A DNA stretch of 64,000 nt from Gammaproteobacteria bacterium (GTDB lineage: Bacteria; Pseudomonadota; Gammaproteobacteria; Steroidobacterales; Woeseiaceae). The notes under the pieces were generated by a model, which was not told where the DNA came from, ran no database searches, and saw only the letters and a program-made list of their open reading frames with translations. Positions 26,927 through 41,214 of the stretch are shown piece after piece. Made by a program: the position numbers and the translations under genes. The stretch's first letter is position 1, and every line of letters begins with the position of its first letter. The stretch covers positions 1 through 64,000 of the forward strand of contig JAHEFG010000011.1 of the NCBI GenBank assembly GCA_024640305.1, in the 5' to 3' direction.

Positions 26927-28747
26927 CTAATCGCCCGCTAATCGAATGAAAGCTGAGTCGACGATTTGCTTGTCGGCGTTGAAATACTTGATCTTGTCGC
27001 CGTCGATCACAATGTAATAAGCCGTTTCCTCGCCATATACCCAGCGATCCCATTTGCGGAATAACTGCTCCCCCTCAACTCGCCAACGACCAGTGTCACG
27101 ATCTTCATTTGCGAAGCCGAGCCGACCCTGCATTGTGCCGTCCGGCAGGTGTTCGATCGTGCAAGGCGCCCCGTATACCTCGCGATACAGGATTGTCGCC
27201 CCGGCCATTGTGCGCTGCAATTCATCGCCGATCAGCCAGCTACCGGACGACGTCTCCAGTTGCTCTACCTGGCCTCTTACGAGATCTCGCAGCAGCTTGA
27301 TGAGTTGTTCGACACCGGGCCTGATTTTGCCGTGTGGAAGGCTTGTTACGCCCATGCGAAAACAGTTTTCGGCGTTTTCGGCCACAGCGTAATACTGCTC
27401 GACCGGCTCTATCAGGATACCGTGCTTTTCTGCCTCTCTTGTCAGGTTGCCAACATCGAAGTCCCTGGGTGTGCGTACCCAATACGTTGTGCCCCCCACT
27501 TCAGGTGATATTTCCAGCGGAATTCCGCGCATATTGTTGAGCGCATCACGCAGCGCCATGCGACGCTCACGAAACACCCTCCCGAGACGCATCATCAGCG
27601 CATCGTAGTGCCCAAGCGAAAGGAAATAGGCGGCTGTGCGCTGATTATTGAGCGGTGGGTGGTTGAGTATCTTGCGCCGCAACTGTCGAGCACGCCTGAT
27701 GAAACCAGGGTTGGCGACAATGAAGCCGAGCCTTGCGCCGGGTGCCAATGCATTTGAGAAGCTTGCGATATAGATGACCCGCCCTGCGACATCCATGCTG
27801 CGCAGCGCGGGCAACGGGTGATCCATATAGTTGGTTTCGCACTCGTAGTCATCTTCGACAATCAGGAAATCATCGTCCGCTGCGGCTTGAATCAAAGCCT
27901 GCCTGCGCTCCAGCGACATGGCCACGGCTGTTGGAATCTGGTGGCTGGGCGTAACGTAGACGATGCTGGCGCCCTGCAAATTCTCGTCAACGACCAAGCC
28001 CTGGTCATCGACTTCCTGTGCAACAACATTCGCGCCTCGCAGGTGCAGTAAGTTGCGCATCTCATAATTGCCTGGCTCTTCCATGACCGCACGTGTCGAC
28101 TCGTCTGCCAGGAGTTGGCTGATGATGTAAAGGCTGTTCTGCGTGCCCATCGTGACAAGGATTTCGTCAGATCCGGCCTGAATTCCACGTCGCGTCAGAA
28201 TCTTCGTGCGAATTTCCTCGATCAGCATCGGATCATCGGCATCGCCGCTCCCGGTTGACCAATCCCCAACATCCGCAACGCCCAGGGACAGGCGATTTGC
28301 CTCCCGCCACTCGGTGATGGGGAATAACGTCGCGTCGAATCTGCCGTCGATGAACGGAAACGGGTAATGGCGCCAGTTCGGCTGGCCGTGCTCCTCGTGC
28401 CAGAGGGACGGAATGGCCTTCACGCGTCGCGCCCATGCCTTTGACTCTGCCTGCGCAGCGGGAGATGAGTCACTGCTGTGCCCGACACGAGCCTCGAGCA
28501 TCTCCTGGCTGACGAAAATCCCGCTGCGATTCCGGCTGACGAGGTAGCCATCCGATACGAGTTGCTGGTAGGCCGCGACCACAGTATTCCTGGCCACGTT
28601 GAGTTGCTGGGAGAGCTTTCGGCTCGAGGGCAGCCTCATGCCGGGAGGAAAGGAGCCATTCAGAATGCCGTCAACCAGCTTTTGCCGGATCTGGTTCTGC
28701 AGATTCAGTCGGTTGTCTGCATCAATGTAGATAATCGTATCTTGCAC
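26927..28747 (-). CDS. MocR/PdxR-family regulator with degenerate PLP site and extra C-terminal domain
   Basis: Encodes 606 residues from a GTG start. Residues 1-80 are a GntR-type winged helix (RLPSSRKLSQQLNVARNTV). Residues about 125-490 are a fold-type I aminotransferase domain with TPSHQIPT and VEDDYE. The PLP-lysine motif, normally SFSK, is SFSNALAPG: Asn332 replaces the Schiff-base Lys. Residues about 500-606 form an added domain with GDEL...PDGTMQGRLG...DTGRWRVEGEQL...GDKIKYF, resembling small beta-barrel ligand-sensing modules of DUF995/lipocalin type. MocR proteins (about 450-500 residues) normally activate neighbouring genes in response to PLP or an amine-PLP adduct. Here PLP cannot be covalently held, so the regulator may sense ligand differently, perhaps through the C-terminal domain. 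It probably controls the downstream cluster and possibly the divergent peroxiredoxin gene. Confidence 0.85.
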   Translation of the reverse strand: MQDTIIYIDADNRLNLQNQIRQKLVDGILNGSFPPGMRLPSSRKLSQQLNVARNTVVAAYQQLVSDGYLVSRNRSGIFVSQEMLEARVGHSSDSSPAAQAESKAWARRVKAIPSLWHEEHGQPNWRHYPFPFIDGRFDATLFPITEWREANRLSLGVADVGDWSTGSGDADDPMLIEEIRTKILTRRGIQAGSDEILVTMGTQNSLYIISQLLADESTRAVMEEPGNYEMRNLLHLRGANVVAQEVDDQGLVVDENLQGASIVYVTPSHQIPTAVAMSLERRQALIQAAADDDFLIVEDDYECETNYMDHPLPALRSMDVAGRVIYIASFSNALAPGARLGFIVANPGFIRRARQLRRKILNHPPLNNQRTAAYFLSLGHYDALMMRLGRVFRERRMALRDALNNMRGIPLEISPEVGGTTYWVRTPRDFDVGNLTREAEKHGILIEPVEQYYAVAENAENCFRMGVTSLPHGKIRPGVEQLIKLLRDLVRGQVEQLETSSGSWLIGDELQRTMAGATILYREVYGAPCTIEHLPDGTMQGRLGFANEDRDTGRWRVEGEQLFRKWDRWVYGEETAYYIVIDGDKIKYFNADKQIVDSAFIRLAGD

Positions 28748-28825
28748 TGGATTGCTCTGGTGGAATCCGGCTATAAACTACCGCAGATACCAATAAAAAC
28801 AAAAGTTTCAGTCACGAGGTGAAAG
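28748..28825. promoter_or_regulatory. Divergent promoter region, MocR regulator / peroxiredoxin
   Basis: Seventy-eight bases separate the divergent starts. The plus strand carries a possible -10 box TATAAA near 28774 and a strong ribosome binding site GAGGTG ahead of the peroxiredoxin ATG. Such divergent MocR intergenic regions usually contain the regulator's binding site; I do not see a clear repeat pair. Confidence 0.35.
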
Positions 28826-29311
28826 ATGCTGAAGATAGGATCCAGGGCCCCCGAATTCGTTTTGCAAAGCGATTCGGGTGCCGAAATGTCGTTAACAGAC
28901 CTCCTGGACGATGGCCCGCTCGTTCTTTACTTCTATCCGGCCGATTTCACGCCCGGCTGCACCAAAGAGGCCTGTGCTATCCGGGATATTCACAGCGACC
29001 TGGTCGCTGTCGGCCTGCGAGTCGCTGGCATAAGCCCTCAGGATGTCGATAGCCACGCTCGTTTTCGCGACCAACACCAACTGCCATTCGTTTTGTTGAG
29101 TGACACCGACAAAACAGCGATCAGGATGTATGACGTCGACGGTCCATTCGGCGTGGGCGTTCGGCGAGCGACGTTTCTAATCAGCCAGGATCGGCTGATA
29201 AAGGATGCGGTGACCGCCGATGTCCGCATCGGTAGACACAAAGAATTTATTCAAAAGGCGATCGTCCTTCGCGAAACAGCAGGCATGCGCGGCGACACGA
29301 GAGACCATTAG
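28826..29311 (+). CDS. bcp: PrxQ/Bcp-type thiol peroxidase
   Basis: Encodes 161 residues with the peroxiredoxin motif YPADFTPGCTKEACAIRD, in which Cys45 is the peroxidatic Cys and Cys50 the resolving Cys, the five-residue spacing typical of alpha-type PrxQ/Bcp. It reduces hydroperoxides using thioredoxin. Ribosome binding site GAGGTGAAAG precedes the ATG. It is divergent from the MocR regulator; whether they are functionally linked is unknown. Confidence 0.85.
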   Translation: MLKIGSRAPEFVLQSDSGAEMSLTDLLDDGPLVLYFYPADFTPGCTKEACAIRDIHSDLVAVGLRVAGISPQDVDSHARFRDQHQLPFVLLSDTDKTAIRMYDVDGPFGVGVRRATFLISQDRLIKDAVTADVRIGRHKEFIQKAIVLRETAGMRGDTRDH

Positions 29312-29335
29312 CCGCTCATCGCCACGCTGCGCTGA

Positions 29336-29908
29336 TCAAACGTAGGGCTCGCCAAATCTCAGGCGTATGGTCTTGGTCTTGCCAAACCACGGAATGGATA
29401 CGATGTAGATGTTGTCATACTCGCCTTCGGCGATGCGTGGCACTTTCTTGCTGGCACCCAGATTGGCAATTAGAACCGGCAGCGTATCGCTGTGGCCTAC
29501 AACCAGAATGATCTTGCCTTTGTGCTTCTTCAGGATCTTCTCGAGAATATCGTTGGTGTCCTCGGCATCGTAGGTACGAATCGGCAGGCTCAATGCATCT
29601 GCAAGCGGCTGCGCCGTTTCCTGGGAGCGCTTGAACGGCGTCGCATAGATAGCGTCTATGCCGGCCACCACATCGGCATCGACCAATTGTCGGGTGAGTT
29701 CGGCAACGCGGCGTCTGCCCGCCACGCTGAGTCCCGGGTCGTCCTGGATCTCGACCTTTTCGGCGTGCCGCACAAAAATAATGGTGGTCGTCGCCTGCGA
29801 CTCAAAGAACCATGCCAATCCAATGGCGATGGCTGTATAGATGATTATGACCTGAATACGGCGTTGTCGCCGACGGCGGCGGCGGTCTTTGTCGTTCTGA
29901 TTGCGCAT
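29336..29908 (-). CDS. Membrane-anchored histidine phosphatase
   Basis: Encodes 190 residues. An Arg-rich cytosolic start (RRRRRRQRR) is followed by one membrane segment (residues about 19-35), then a phosphoglycerate-mutase/histidine-phosphatase domain facing the periplasm by the positive-inside rule. The catalytic motif is FVRHAEK, and the second His lies in VVGHSDTLP. Some members act on small phosphate esters or phospho-proteins (SixA-like); substrate unknown. It is the last of three genes in one direction, 34 bp after the previous one. Confidence 0.75.
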   Translation of the reverse strand: MRNQNDKDRRRRRRQRRIQVIIIYTAIAIGLAWFFESQATTTIIFVRHAEKVEIQDDPGLSVAGRRRVAELTRQLVDADVVAGIDAIYATPFKRSQETAQPLADALSLPIRTYDAEDTNDILEKILKKHKGKIILVVGHSDTLPVLIANLGASKKVPRIAEGEYDNIYIVSIPWFGKTKTIRLRFGEPYV

Positions 29909-29942
29909 GGGGTGCGACTTTACGAGGTTTTGAGCAATTTGA

Positions 29943-30242
29943 CTATGTTTCGTCGCGGTCCTTTTGCACCTCGTGAAACTCGCCTTCGATCACGCCATGT
30001 ACAGATGAGCGCGCAGTGCCAGCAGGTTCCGTCGGCGAGTTCTTTTGCAGTTTGCGTTTGAACCACCATACGCGCACGCCAATGATGGCCGCCGTGACTA
30101 GAAAAATGGTACTTAGCGCAACGAACGCAAAGAATCCCAGGACAATGAATACGCCAATCGTCAGGATACCCGCTAAAACCACGAGGACGTTGGCGATCGG
30201 ATTGCCAGCGGGCAAGCCGTTCCTTACATAATACCGTCTCAA
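29943..30242 (-). CDS. Small two-span membrane protein
   Basis: Encodes 99 residues with two closely spaced membrane segments (about residues 18-60), a basic loop WFKRKLQKN and a polar tail. I do not recognise a family. The likely start is the unusual TTG at 30242, preceded by AGGAG at ideal spacing; there is no better ATG. It follows the secreted FDFW protein gene by 8 bp and precedes the phosphatase gene, so the three are likely one transcript. Confidence 0.65.
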   Translation of the reverse strand: MRRYYVRNGLPAGNPIANVLVVLAGILTIGVFIVLGFFAFVALSTIFLVTAAIIGVRVWWFKRKLQKNSPTEPAGTARSSVHGVIEGEFHEVQKDRDET

Positions 30243-30250
30243 TTCAGCTC

Positions 30251-30790
30251 CTAGTCGCTGCTCTTGTCGACAACCTTGCGCGTGTAATAACCGTCGAACC
30301 AGGTTGCCCAGGTTGCGCCATCGTCTGTCGATATTTCAAAGAATTGCCTTACCCTGCCATCTGGCAGCGCTGTCCACAAGCCGCGAAAGGGTTGCGTCGT
30401 TTTATCACCGACCGTGTGGATGGTACCGACGAGCAACATCCCGTCAGCTGTAAGCCCACCACGAATATTGATCTGGCTGCCGTCCCCGCTGTTCCAGATT
30501 TGCACCCATTCTTTATTGGCATGGTCAAAATAGTTGATGCTCATGCCTGTGCCACCACCGGCAGAGGTCCAGTTTTCAATCAGGACGCATCCATTGTGTG
30601 ACTTGGAAATGACGTTACTGCCGGCGAGCTTTCCGGCGGCGCCATGCACATCCCAGTCTCCAACCCAGAAATCAAATTCGTCAAATTGTTTGTTTTCCTG
30701 GCACGGATACTGCCGCGCAGGGGCCTCCGCACAACTTGCGCCAGCCAGAAATAGCAAAGACATAATTATTATTGATATCAATGATTTCAT
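30251..30790 (-). CDS. Secreted FDFWxGxWD-motif protein of unknown function
   Basis: Encodes 179 residues with an N-terminal signal sequence ending near GASCAEA, where the Cys could be lipidated although the lipobox is poor. The conserved motif FDFWVGDWDV near residue 40 and the later GDGSQINIRGG resemble the DUF1579-like/nitrobindin-type small beta-barrels found in many proteobacteria and of unproven function. It is the first gene of a probable three-gene operon with the small membrane protein and the histidine phosphatase. Confidence 0.65.
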   Translation of the reverse strand: MKSLISIIIMSLLFLAGASCAEAPARQYPCQENKQFDEFDFWVGDWDVHGAAGKLAGSNVISKSHNGCVLIENWTSAGGGTGMSINYFDHANKEWVQIWNSGDGSQINIRGGLTADGMLLVGTIHTVGDKTTQPFRGLWTALPDGRVRQFFEISTDDGATWATWFDGYYTRKVVDKSSD

Positions 30791-30902
30791 AGGTTTTTCT
30801 CAAATATTTATTAGATAAATCCGACGCGGTCTTTCTGTTCAGACAGATATATTGTGTTTCGGTTCGTTTGCAAGCACAATTCGCGGCGCAAAAGCCAACG
30901 CC

Positions 30903-30996
<94 letters not shown>

Positions 30997-31012
30997 TCAA
31001 AAGGAATCCTTG

Positions 31013-31672
31013 ATGGCCACAGTTGTCGTGACCGGCTGCAATCGCGGTATCGGTTATCAATTATGCAAACAGCTTTTAGCCCGTGGCGATGAGGTAATCG
31101 GTGTCTGTCGTGGGGACGCTGAAGATCTGCAAAAGCTCGGCGCGAGAATTGTCTCGGGAATCGATGTCAGCGATGGCGCGTCAGTAGCCTCGCTTAAAGA
31201 GGCAATTAGCGATCAGCCGATCGACGTTCTCATCAATAACGCCGGAATACTGCGCAGTGACTCACTTGGCGAACTCAATTATGACGATATGGTCGAACAG
31301 TTCCAGGTCAATACACTGGGCCCATTGCGAGTAACCGAGTCACTCCTCGAGAACCTGTCCAAGGGATCCAAAGTCGCTATCGTTACAAGCCGTGTTGGTT
31401 CAATAGAAGATAACTCCTCAGGCGGATACTACGGTTATCGAGCTTCAAAGACGGCAGTGAACCAGGTTGGCACAAACCTCAAGCATGATTTGCGCCCAAA
31501 GGGTATTGCTGTAGCCCTGTTGCACCCTGGACTCGTCGCTACGGAAATGACCGGCGGCCAGGGAATTTCGCCGGAAAAATCGGCGCAGGGCTTGATTCAG
31601 CGAATTGACGACCTAAATCTGTCAAATACTGGCGGCTTCTGGCATGCCGAGGGCTATGTATTACCCTGGTAG
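31013..31672 (+). CDS. Short-chain dehydrogenase/reductase
   Basis: Encodes 219 residues of the SDR family: nucleotide-binding motif TGCNRGIG (residues 7-14), NNAG near residue 77 and active-site YGYRASK with catalytic Ser in TSRVGS. It is an NAD(P)-dependent oxidoreductase of unknown substrate, similar in size to C-factor/CsgA-like SDRs. The ATG at 31013 has AAAGGA ahead and lies 19 bp after the tRNA; the longer open frame would run through the tRNA and is rejected. Confidence 0.8.
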   Translation: MATVVVTGCNRGIGYQLCKQLLARGDEVIGVCRGDAEDLQKLGARIVSGIDVSDGASVASLKEAISDQPIDVLINNAGILRSDSLGELNYDDMVEQFQVNTLGPLRVTESLLENLSKGSKVAIVTSRVGSIEDNSSGGYYGYRASKTAVNQVGTNLKHDLRPKGIAVALLHPGLVATEMTGGQGISPEKSAQGLIQRIDDLNLSNTGGFWHAEGYVLPW

Positions 31673-31711
31673 TGCTAAGATTCGCAAACTAAACAGCGAG
31701 AGGAAACCTGA

Positions 31712-32401
31712 ATGCAAGAGCAAGTAAATTACCTGGCACCGGTGGCCGACGCATCGGTCGAAGATCGATCGGAGTTCATCTGGAAGTGTTACGCCCATGT
31801 GGTCGGCGCGATCCTGGCGTTCGCAGCAATCGAGGTCTATTTCTTCCAGTCTGGCATTGCAGAAAGAATCGCAATTCCACTGCTCAACAACTGGATGCTT
31901 GTGCTCGGCGCATTCATGCTCGGTGGCTGGGGCGCATCCCATGTCGCGCACCGACTGGAGTCGACCGCGGCGCAATACGCTGCACTGGCGCTCTTCATCG
32001 TACTTGAAGCCATAATTTTCGTGCCAATGCTCTACATTGCCGCTGCAACGCAGCCTGGTGTCATTGACAGCGCTGCAGGCGTAACCATTATCGGCTGCGT
32101 CGCGTTGATTGCTACGGCAATGATCACGCGCAAAGACTTCTCGTTCCTGCGCGGCATGCTTGTCTGGGTGGGTCTGCTGGCAATGGTCGGCATTATTGGC
32201 AGCATCATGTTTGGCTTCCAGCTTGGCACCTGGTTTTCGGTCGCCATGATTGGTTTCGCCGGAGCCGCTGTCCTCTACGACACGTCAAACATCATGCATC
32301 ATTATCCGAAAGACAGGTACGTTGCCGCATCCATGGCACTTTTCGCGTCGATCGCGCTGATGTTCTGGTACATCCTGCGTCTCTTTATGAACCGCGACTA
32401 A
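31712..32401 (+). CDS. Bax inhibitor-1/YccA-family membrane protein
   Basis: Encodes 229 residues with seven hydrophobic segments and the family features of BI-1 proteins, including a conserved Asp in AVLYDTSNIMHHY near the C-terminus. Bacterial members such as YccA modulate FtsH or conduct calcium/protons; the exact role here is open. AGAGGAAACC precedes the ATG and a strong terminator follows. Confidence 0.85.
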   Translation: MQEQVNYLAPVADASVEDRSEFIWKCYAHVVGAILAFAAIEVYFFQSGIAERIAIPLLNNWMLVLGAFMLGGWGASHVAHRLESTAAQYAALALFIVLEAIIFVPMLYIAAATQPGVIDSAAGVTIIGCVALIATAMITRKDFSFLRGMLVWVGLLAMVGIIGSIMFGFQLGTWFSVAMIGFAGAAVLYDTSNIMHHYPKDRYVAASMALFASIALMFWYILRLFMNRD

Positions 32402-32425
32402 GCCCGATTGCAGCATTAGTTTCGA

Positions 32426-32449
32426 GGGCCCGCTTGCGGGCCCTTTTTT
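32426..32449 (+). terminator. Rho-independent terminator after the Bax inhibitor-like gene
   Basis: GGGCCCGC, a two-base loop, GCGGGCCC and six T residues, 25 bp after the stop codon. Confidence 0.9.
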
Positions 32450-32557
32450 GTTGCGCCACGCCTTTCATATCTGCGGCTTTCCCGTATCCAGTCGCAACAA
32501 GCCCTGTGATATTACTCAGGTGTCAGCTGGTAAATGTCGCCAGCTAGGAGAGTCGCT

Positions 32558-35568
<3,011 letters not shown>

Positions 35569-35576
<8 letters not shown>

Positions 35577-35988
35577 GGTTTTCTCTGCGACTGACGAGCC
35601 AGTCCTCGAGGCGCAGACTCCAGCCGCCAAGCCCCGCAGCGGCGATAACCAGCCCGACGACAATGCCTGCAATATCAGCAGCGACATCGAACATCTCAGC
35701 CGAACGGTACGCTACGAGTTGTTGGCAAGCCTCTATGAACAGGCCGAAAAGGATAAGCCCGACACCGATTCTCCAGTACGAGCCAGGTCGATAAAGTCCG
35801 GCAAACCAAACCGCGAGAATGACAAAAGTGATGCAGTGCAACCACTTGTCCGGATTGACAATCCAGGTAGAGACGTCAGGACTGCCGGACCAAAACCAGT
35901 CAGCTGGCAGCAGCGTCGAAGCAATTACGAATAGCAGAAGGAATGCGCTTGCGATTTGCCATCGGCGCACGTAGCGCAATGGAAGCAT
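35569..35988 (-). CDS. VanZ-like membrane protein
   Basis: Encodes 139 residues with four hydrophobic segments and the VanZ-like features DKWLHCITF and FIEACQQ. Its role is unknown; in glycopeptide resistance VanZ homologues give teicoplanin resistance, but most members are unrelated to resistance. It overlaps lolA by one base and rarA by eight, within the ftsK-lolA-vanZ-rarA-serS run. Confidence 0.75.
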
Positions 35989-36638
35989 CAGGGATCCAAT
36001 GTAACGGCAACGGCCGGAGTGCCGACAACATCAACATTTTCGGGCACAACAAAATTAAATCGATCTGCATCGATAGGCAGGTTGACGAGGACCTCGCTAA
36101 GCTCTACCAGTGTTGTTTGCTCAAGATTGTCAAAAAATACCATGCGGTGCAGCGTGCCATCGTAAAACCCGAGCTCGACTCTCTCAAAGCCGCTTTCGGT
36201 ATTTTTGGGAGTCAGTCGTACCCATGTGGTGTCCGCCTCGACATAACTCTCTTCATAAGCGAACTGTTCCAATGCACCTGAAGACCCACCCAGCAGGAGC
36301 GCCGGTGTGTTTGCCAGCGCACTGGACTGCGGCTTGACCGTTACCTGGGCCAGATCAACGTCGTAACTCCAGACATTGAGACCGTCCGCCACCAGCCACT
36401 GCTCATACGGTTCGATATAAGACCAGCGAAATTTCCCGGGACGCTGAATTTCGAGCGTGCCCGTGGTCTTGTCAATGACCTGCCCATCAGCATCCAGAAG
36501 AGCCTGCTTGAAATTGCCCTGAAACGTGACGACGTCCGCAACGAAGTTGTCGACATATTTTCTGCCCACATCCTCGTCGGCACTCTGTGCAAACTGCCCG
36601 ACGAGCAATAGCGCGCACAGGCTCAGTCGTCTCTTCAA
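35988..36638 (-). CDS. lolA: Outer-membrane lipoprotein carrier LolA
   Basis: Encodes 216 residues with a signal peptide ending near FAQSA and the LolA fold: a beta-sheet half-barrel with conserved RPGKFRW, a lipid-binding Arg region and the terminal NVDVVGTPA segment. LolA shuttles lipoproteins from the LolCDE release complex to LolB in the outer membrane. It lies downstream of ftsK in the arrangement common in Gammaproteobacteria. Confidence 0.95.
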   Translation of the reverse strand: MKRRLSLCALLLVGQFAQSADEDVGRKYVDNFVADVVTFQGNFKQALLDADGQVIDKTTGTLEIQRPGKFRWSYIEPYEQWLVADGLNVWSYDVDLAQVTVKPQSSALANTPALLLGGSSGALEQFAYEESYVEADTTWVRLTPKNTESGFERVELGFYDGTLHRMVFFDNLEQTTLVELSEVLVNLPIDADRFNFVVPENVDVVGTPAVAVTLDP

Positions 36639-36648
36639 AATGTAACTC

Positions 36649-38964
36649 CTAGTCGTCGTTGCTCGTCGGTACGAGTATTTCCCGCGATCCGTTCGACTGC
36701 AGCGGCCCTACAAGACCCGCAGCTTCCATCGATTCGACCATCCTGGCCGCGCGGTTATAACCAATTTTCAGGCGCCTCTGAACGCCTGAAATCGAGGCTT
36801 TGCGCGTATCCATCACCACTTGCACAGCCTGGTCGTAAAGCGGATCTTGCTCCGCGTCAGCACCAGCTTGCACCTTGTCGATACCAGTCAGGCTTGGAGT
36901 TGGACTCGTCGGGCCGTCAAGAATTTCATCGAGGTATTGCGGAGACGCCGTTTTCTTGAGGTGCCGGACGACGGCATGGACCTCGTGGTCAGCAACAAAT
37001 GCGCCATGCACACGCGTTGGCACCGATGTGCCGGGTGGCAAATACAGCATGTCGCCATGACCAAGCAGGTTCTCCGCGCCCATCTGGTCGAGGATCGTGC
37101 GCGAATCGACCTTGGCCGACACCTGGAATGCGATGCGGGACGGCACATTCGCCTTGATCAGACCGGTAATTACGTCGACGGAAGGGCGCTGCGTGGCCAG
37201 CAACATGTGTATTCCGGAGGCGCGCGCTTTTTGCGCCAGCCTCGCGATGAGTTCTTCGACCTTCTTGCCAACGATCATCATCATGTCTGCCAGCTCATCG
37301 ATGATAATGACGATATACGGCAGCGGTACCAGCGTTGGATGCTCGACAGGCTTGTCTTCGTCCTCGAGCGGCGGCGGTGTAAAGGTTGGGTCCTTAATGG
37401 GTTCGCCAGCCGCAATAGCTTCTTTGATTTTACGGTTGTAGCCGCCGATATTGCGCACGCCCATTGCCGACATCAGACGGTAGCGCCGATCCATCTCAGC
37501 CACGCACCAGCGCAACGCATTGGCTGCCTCTGACATATCGGTAACTACTGGCGTCAGCAGGTGTGGAATGCCCTCATACACCGACAACTCCAGCATCTTC
37601 GGGTCAACCATAATCAAGCGCACCTGCTCAGGCTGCGTCTTGTACAACAGGCTCAGCACCATTGCGTTAATCGCAACGGATTTGCCCGAACCTGTCGTGC
37701 CGGCAATGAGCAAATGCGGCATGCGCGCCAGATCAGCGACAACGGACTGACCACCAATGTCCTTGCCGAGCGCCAGCGTCAATGGTGAGGATGAATCGTC
37801 ATAAGCGCGCGATTTCAGAATCTCGCCCAAGGTCACCAGTTCACGATTCTCGTTGGGGATCTCTAGGCCGACAAACGACTTGCCCGGTATGACTTCGACG
37901 ACGCGTACGCTTACCACAGACAATGAACGCGCAATGTCCTTCGCGAGATTCGAGATTTGGCTCACTTTCACACCGGGAGCCGGGTCCAGTTCGAACCGCG
38001 TGATGATGGGGCCCGGATGCACGGACTTGACCTCGACATCGACGCCGAAATCCTTGAGCTTTAGCTCAACCAGTCGCGACATCCCCTCCAGCGATTCTTC
38101 CGAATAGCCCTTCGGTTGTACGGGGGGATCGTCGAGCAGCGATAACGGCGGCAACTCACCGGAGTCCGGCGACTCAAACAGCGGTACTTGCCGCTCGCGC
38201 TCGACGCGACCGCTGGTCTCAAGTGCCGGCAGCACCGGTTCGATACGTGGCCGTGAGCGCCCTGCCGTGCGCTTCTTTTCAACCTCGATTATGTCCTTGC
38301 GCACTGCGCTCTGGCGCCGTCCTTCAGCCTTGTCACGTAGTTCGCCAATCTTGAACTGGGCTTTTTCATACCCCAGCAGGCACCAGTGGCCAATGCGATC
38401 CATTACGTTGAACCACGAGATGCCAAGGAACAGTGAGAGCGACGCCACCCAGATGACGAACAACAACGTGCTCGCCCCAAGCAACTTCATCACCGATTGC
38501 AGCCGCAAACCGACGATCTGGCCGATGATGCCGCCAGCTGTCTCATTGAATCCGACCGGCGAAAAATGCAGCGTGGCCAGCGCGCAGCTCGTAACCAGCG
38601 TCGCGACGAAACCGCTGAGCCGCAGCGTGTAATCCATGCGCGTCAGAATTTGTTGCGTCTTCTGTTCGCGATACAGCATCCAGCCGAGATAGACGACCAT
38701 GACTGTGAACAGATAAGCCGGACGGCCGAAAAAATTGAATAGCAGGTCGGCCGCCAGCGCGCCTACGCGGCCGACGCCATTGTTGACGTTGGTACTGCTG
38801 GTCGCCTGGCTGAAACCCGGATCGGCCGCATCGTAAGTAAACAACGCATACCAAAGTATCATCGCCAGGACGCCGAACACGACCAGTGCGCCCTCTCGCA
38901 GTGCGAGAGAGACCTGCGCGGATAAACCCGCTACTGTTTTAGTCTTCTTTTGGGCTCTTGCCAT
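36649..38964 (-). CDS. ftsK: DNA translocase FtsK
   Basis: Encodes 771 residues: N-terminal membrane domain (segments in residues about 25-190), a moderately short linker, a motor domain with Walker A GTTGSGKS and Walker [14 protein letters not shown], and a C-terminal winged-helix gamma domain ([15 protein letters not shown]) that recognises KOPS sequences. FtsK couples septation to chromosome dimer resolution with XerCD. The ATG at 38964 opens the basic segment MARAQKKTK; a frame extension to 39243 enters the divergent trxB and is rejected. It leads the ftsK-lolA-vanZ-rarA-serS run. Confidence 0.97.
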   Translation of the reverse strand: MARAQKKTKTVAGLSAQVSLALREGALVVFGVLAMILWYALFTYDAADPGFSQATSSTNVNNGVGRVGALAADLLFNFFGRPAYLFTVMVVYLGWMLYREQKTQQILTRMDYTLRLSGFVATLVTSCALATLHFSPVGFNETAGGIIGQIVGLRLQSVMKLLGASTLLFVIWVASLSLFLGISWFNVMDRIGHWCLLGYEKAQFKIGELRDKAEGRRQSAVRKDIIEVEKKRTAGRSRPRIEPVLPALETSGRVERERQVPLFESPDSGELPPLSLLDDPPVQPKGYSEESLEGMSRLVELKLKDFGVDVEVKSVHPGPIITRFELDPAPGVKVSQISNLAKDIARSLSVVSVRVVEVIPGKSFVGLEIPNENRELVTLGEILKSRAYDDSSSPLTLALGKDIGGQSVVADLARMPHLLIAGTTGSGKSVAINAMVLSLLYKTQPEQVRLIMVDPKMLELSVYEGIPHLLTPVVTDMSEAANALRWCVAEMDRRYRLMSAMGVRNIGGYNRKIKEAIAAGEPIKDPTFTPPPLEDEDKPVEHPTLVPLPYIVIIIDELADMMMIVGKKVEELIARLAQKARASGIHMLLATQRPSVDVITGLIKANVPSRIAFQVSAKVDSRTILDQMGAENLLGHGDMLYLPPGTSVPTRVHGAFVADHEVHAVVRHLKKTASPQYLDEILDGPTSPTPSLTGIDKVQAGADAEQDPLYDQAVQVVMDTRKASISGVQRRLKIGYNRAARMVESMEAAGLVGPLQSNGSREILVPTSNDD

Positions 38965-39083
38965 ATCTACAGTAAACTGAATGCCATCATTACCAAGCGG
39001 AATACAAACGCCCGCTTCATACCCTTGAAAGATCGACCGCAGGCCGTATTTCGTGGGATCAAGCGGGCAATAGTCGTGCCTGA

Positions 39084-41210
<2,127 letters not shown>

Positions 41211-41214
<4 letters not shown>

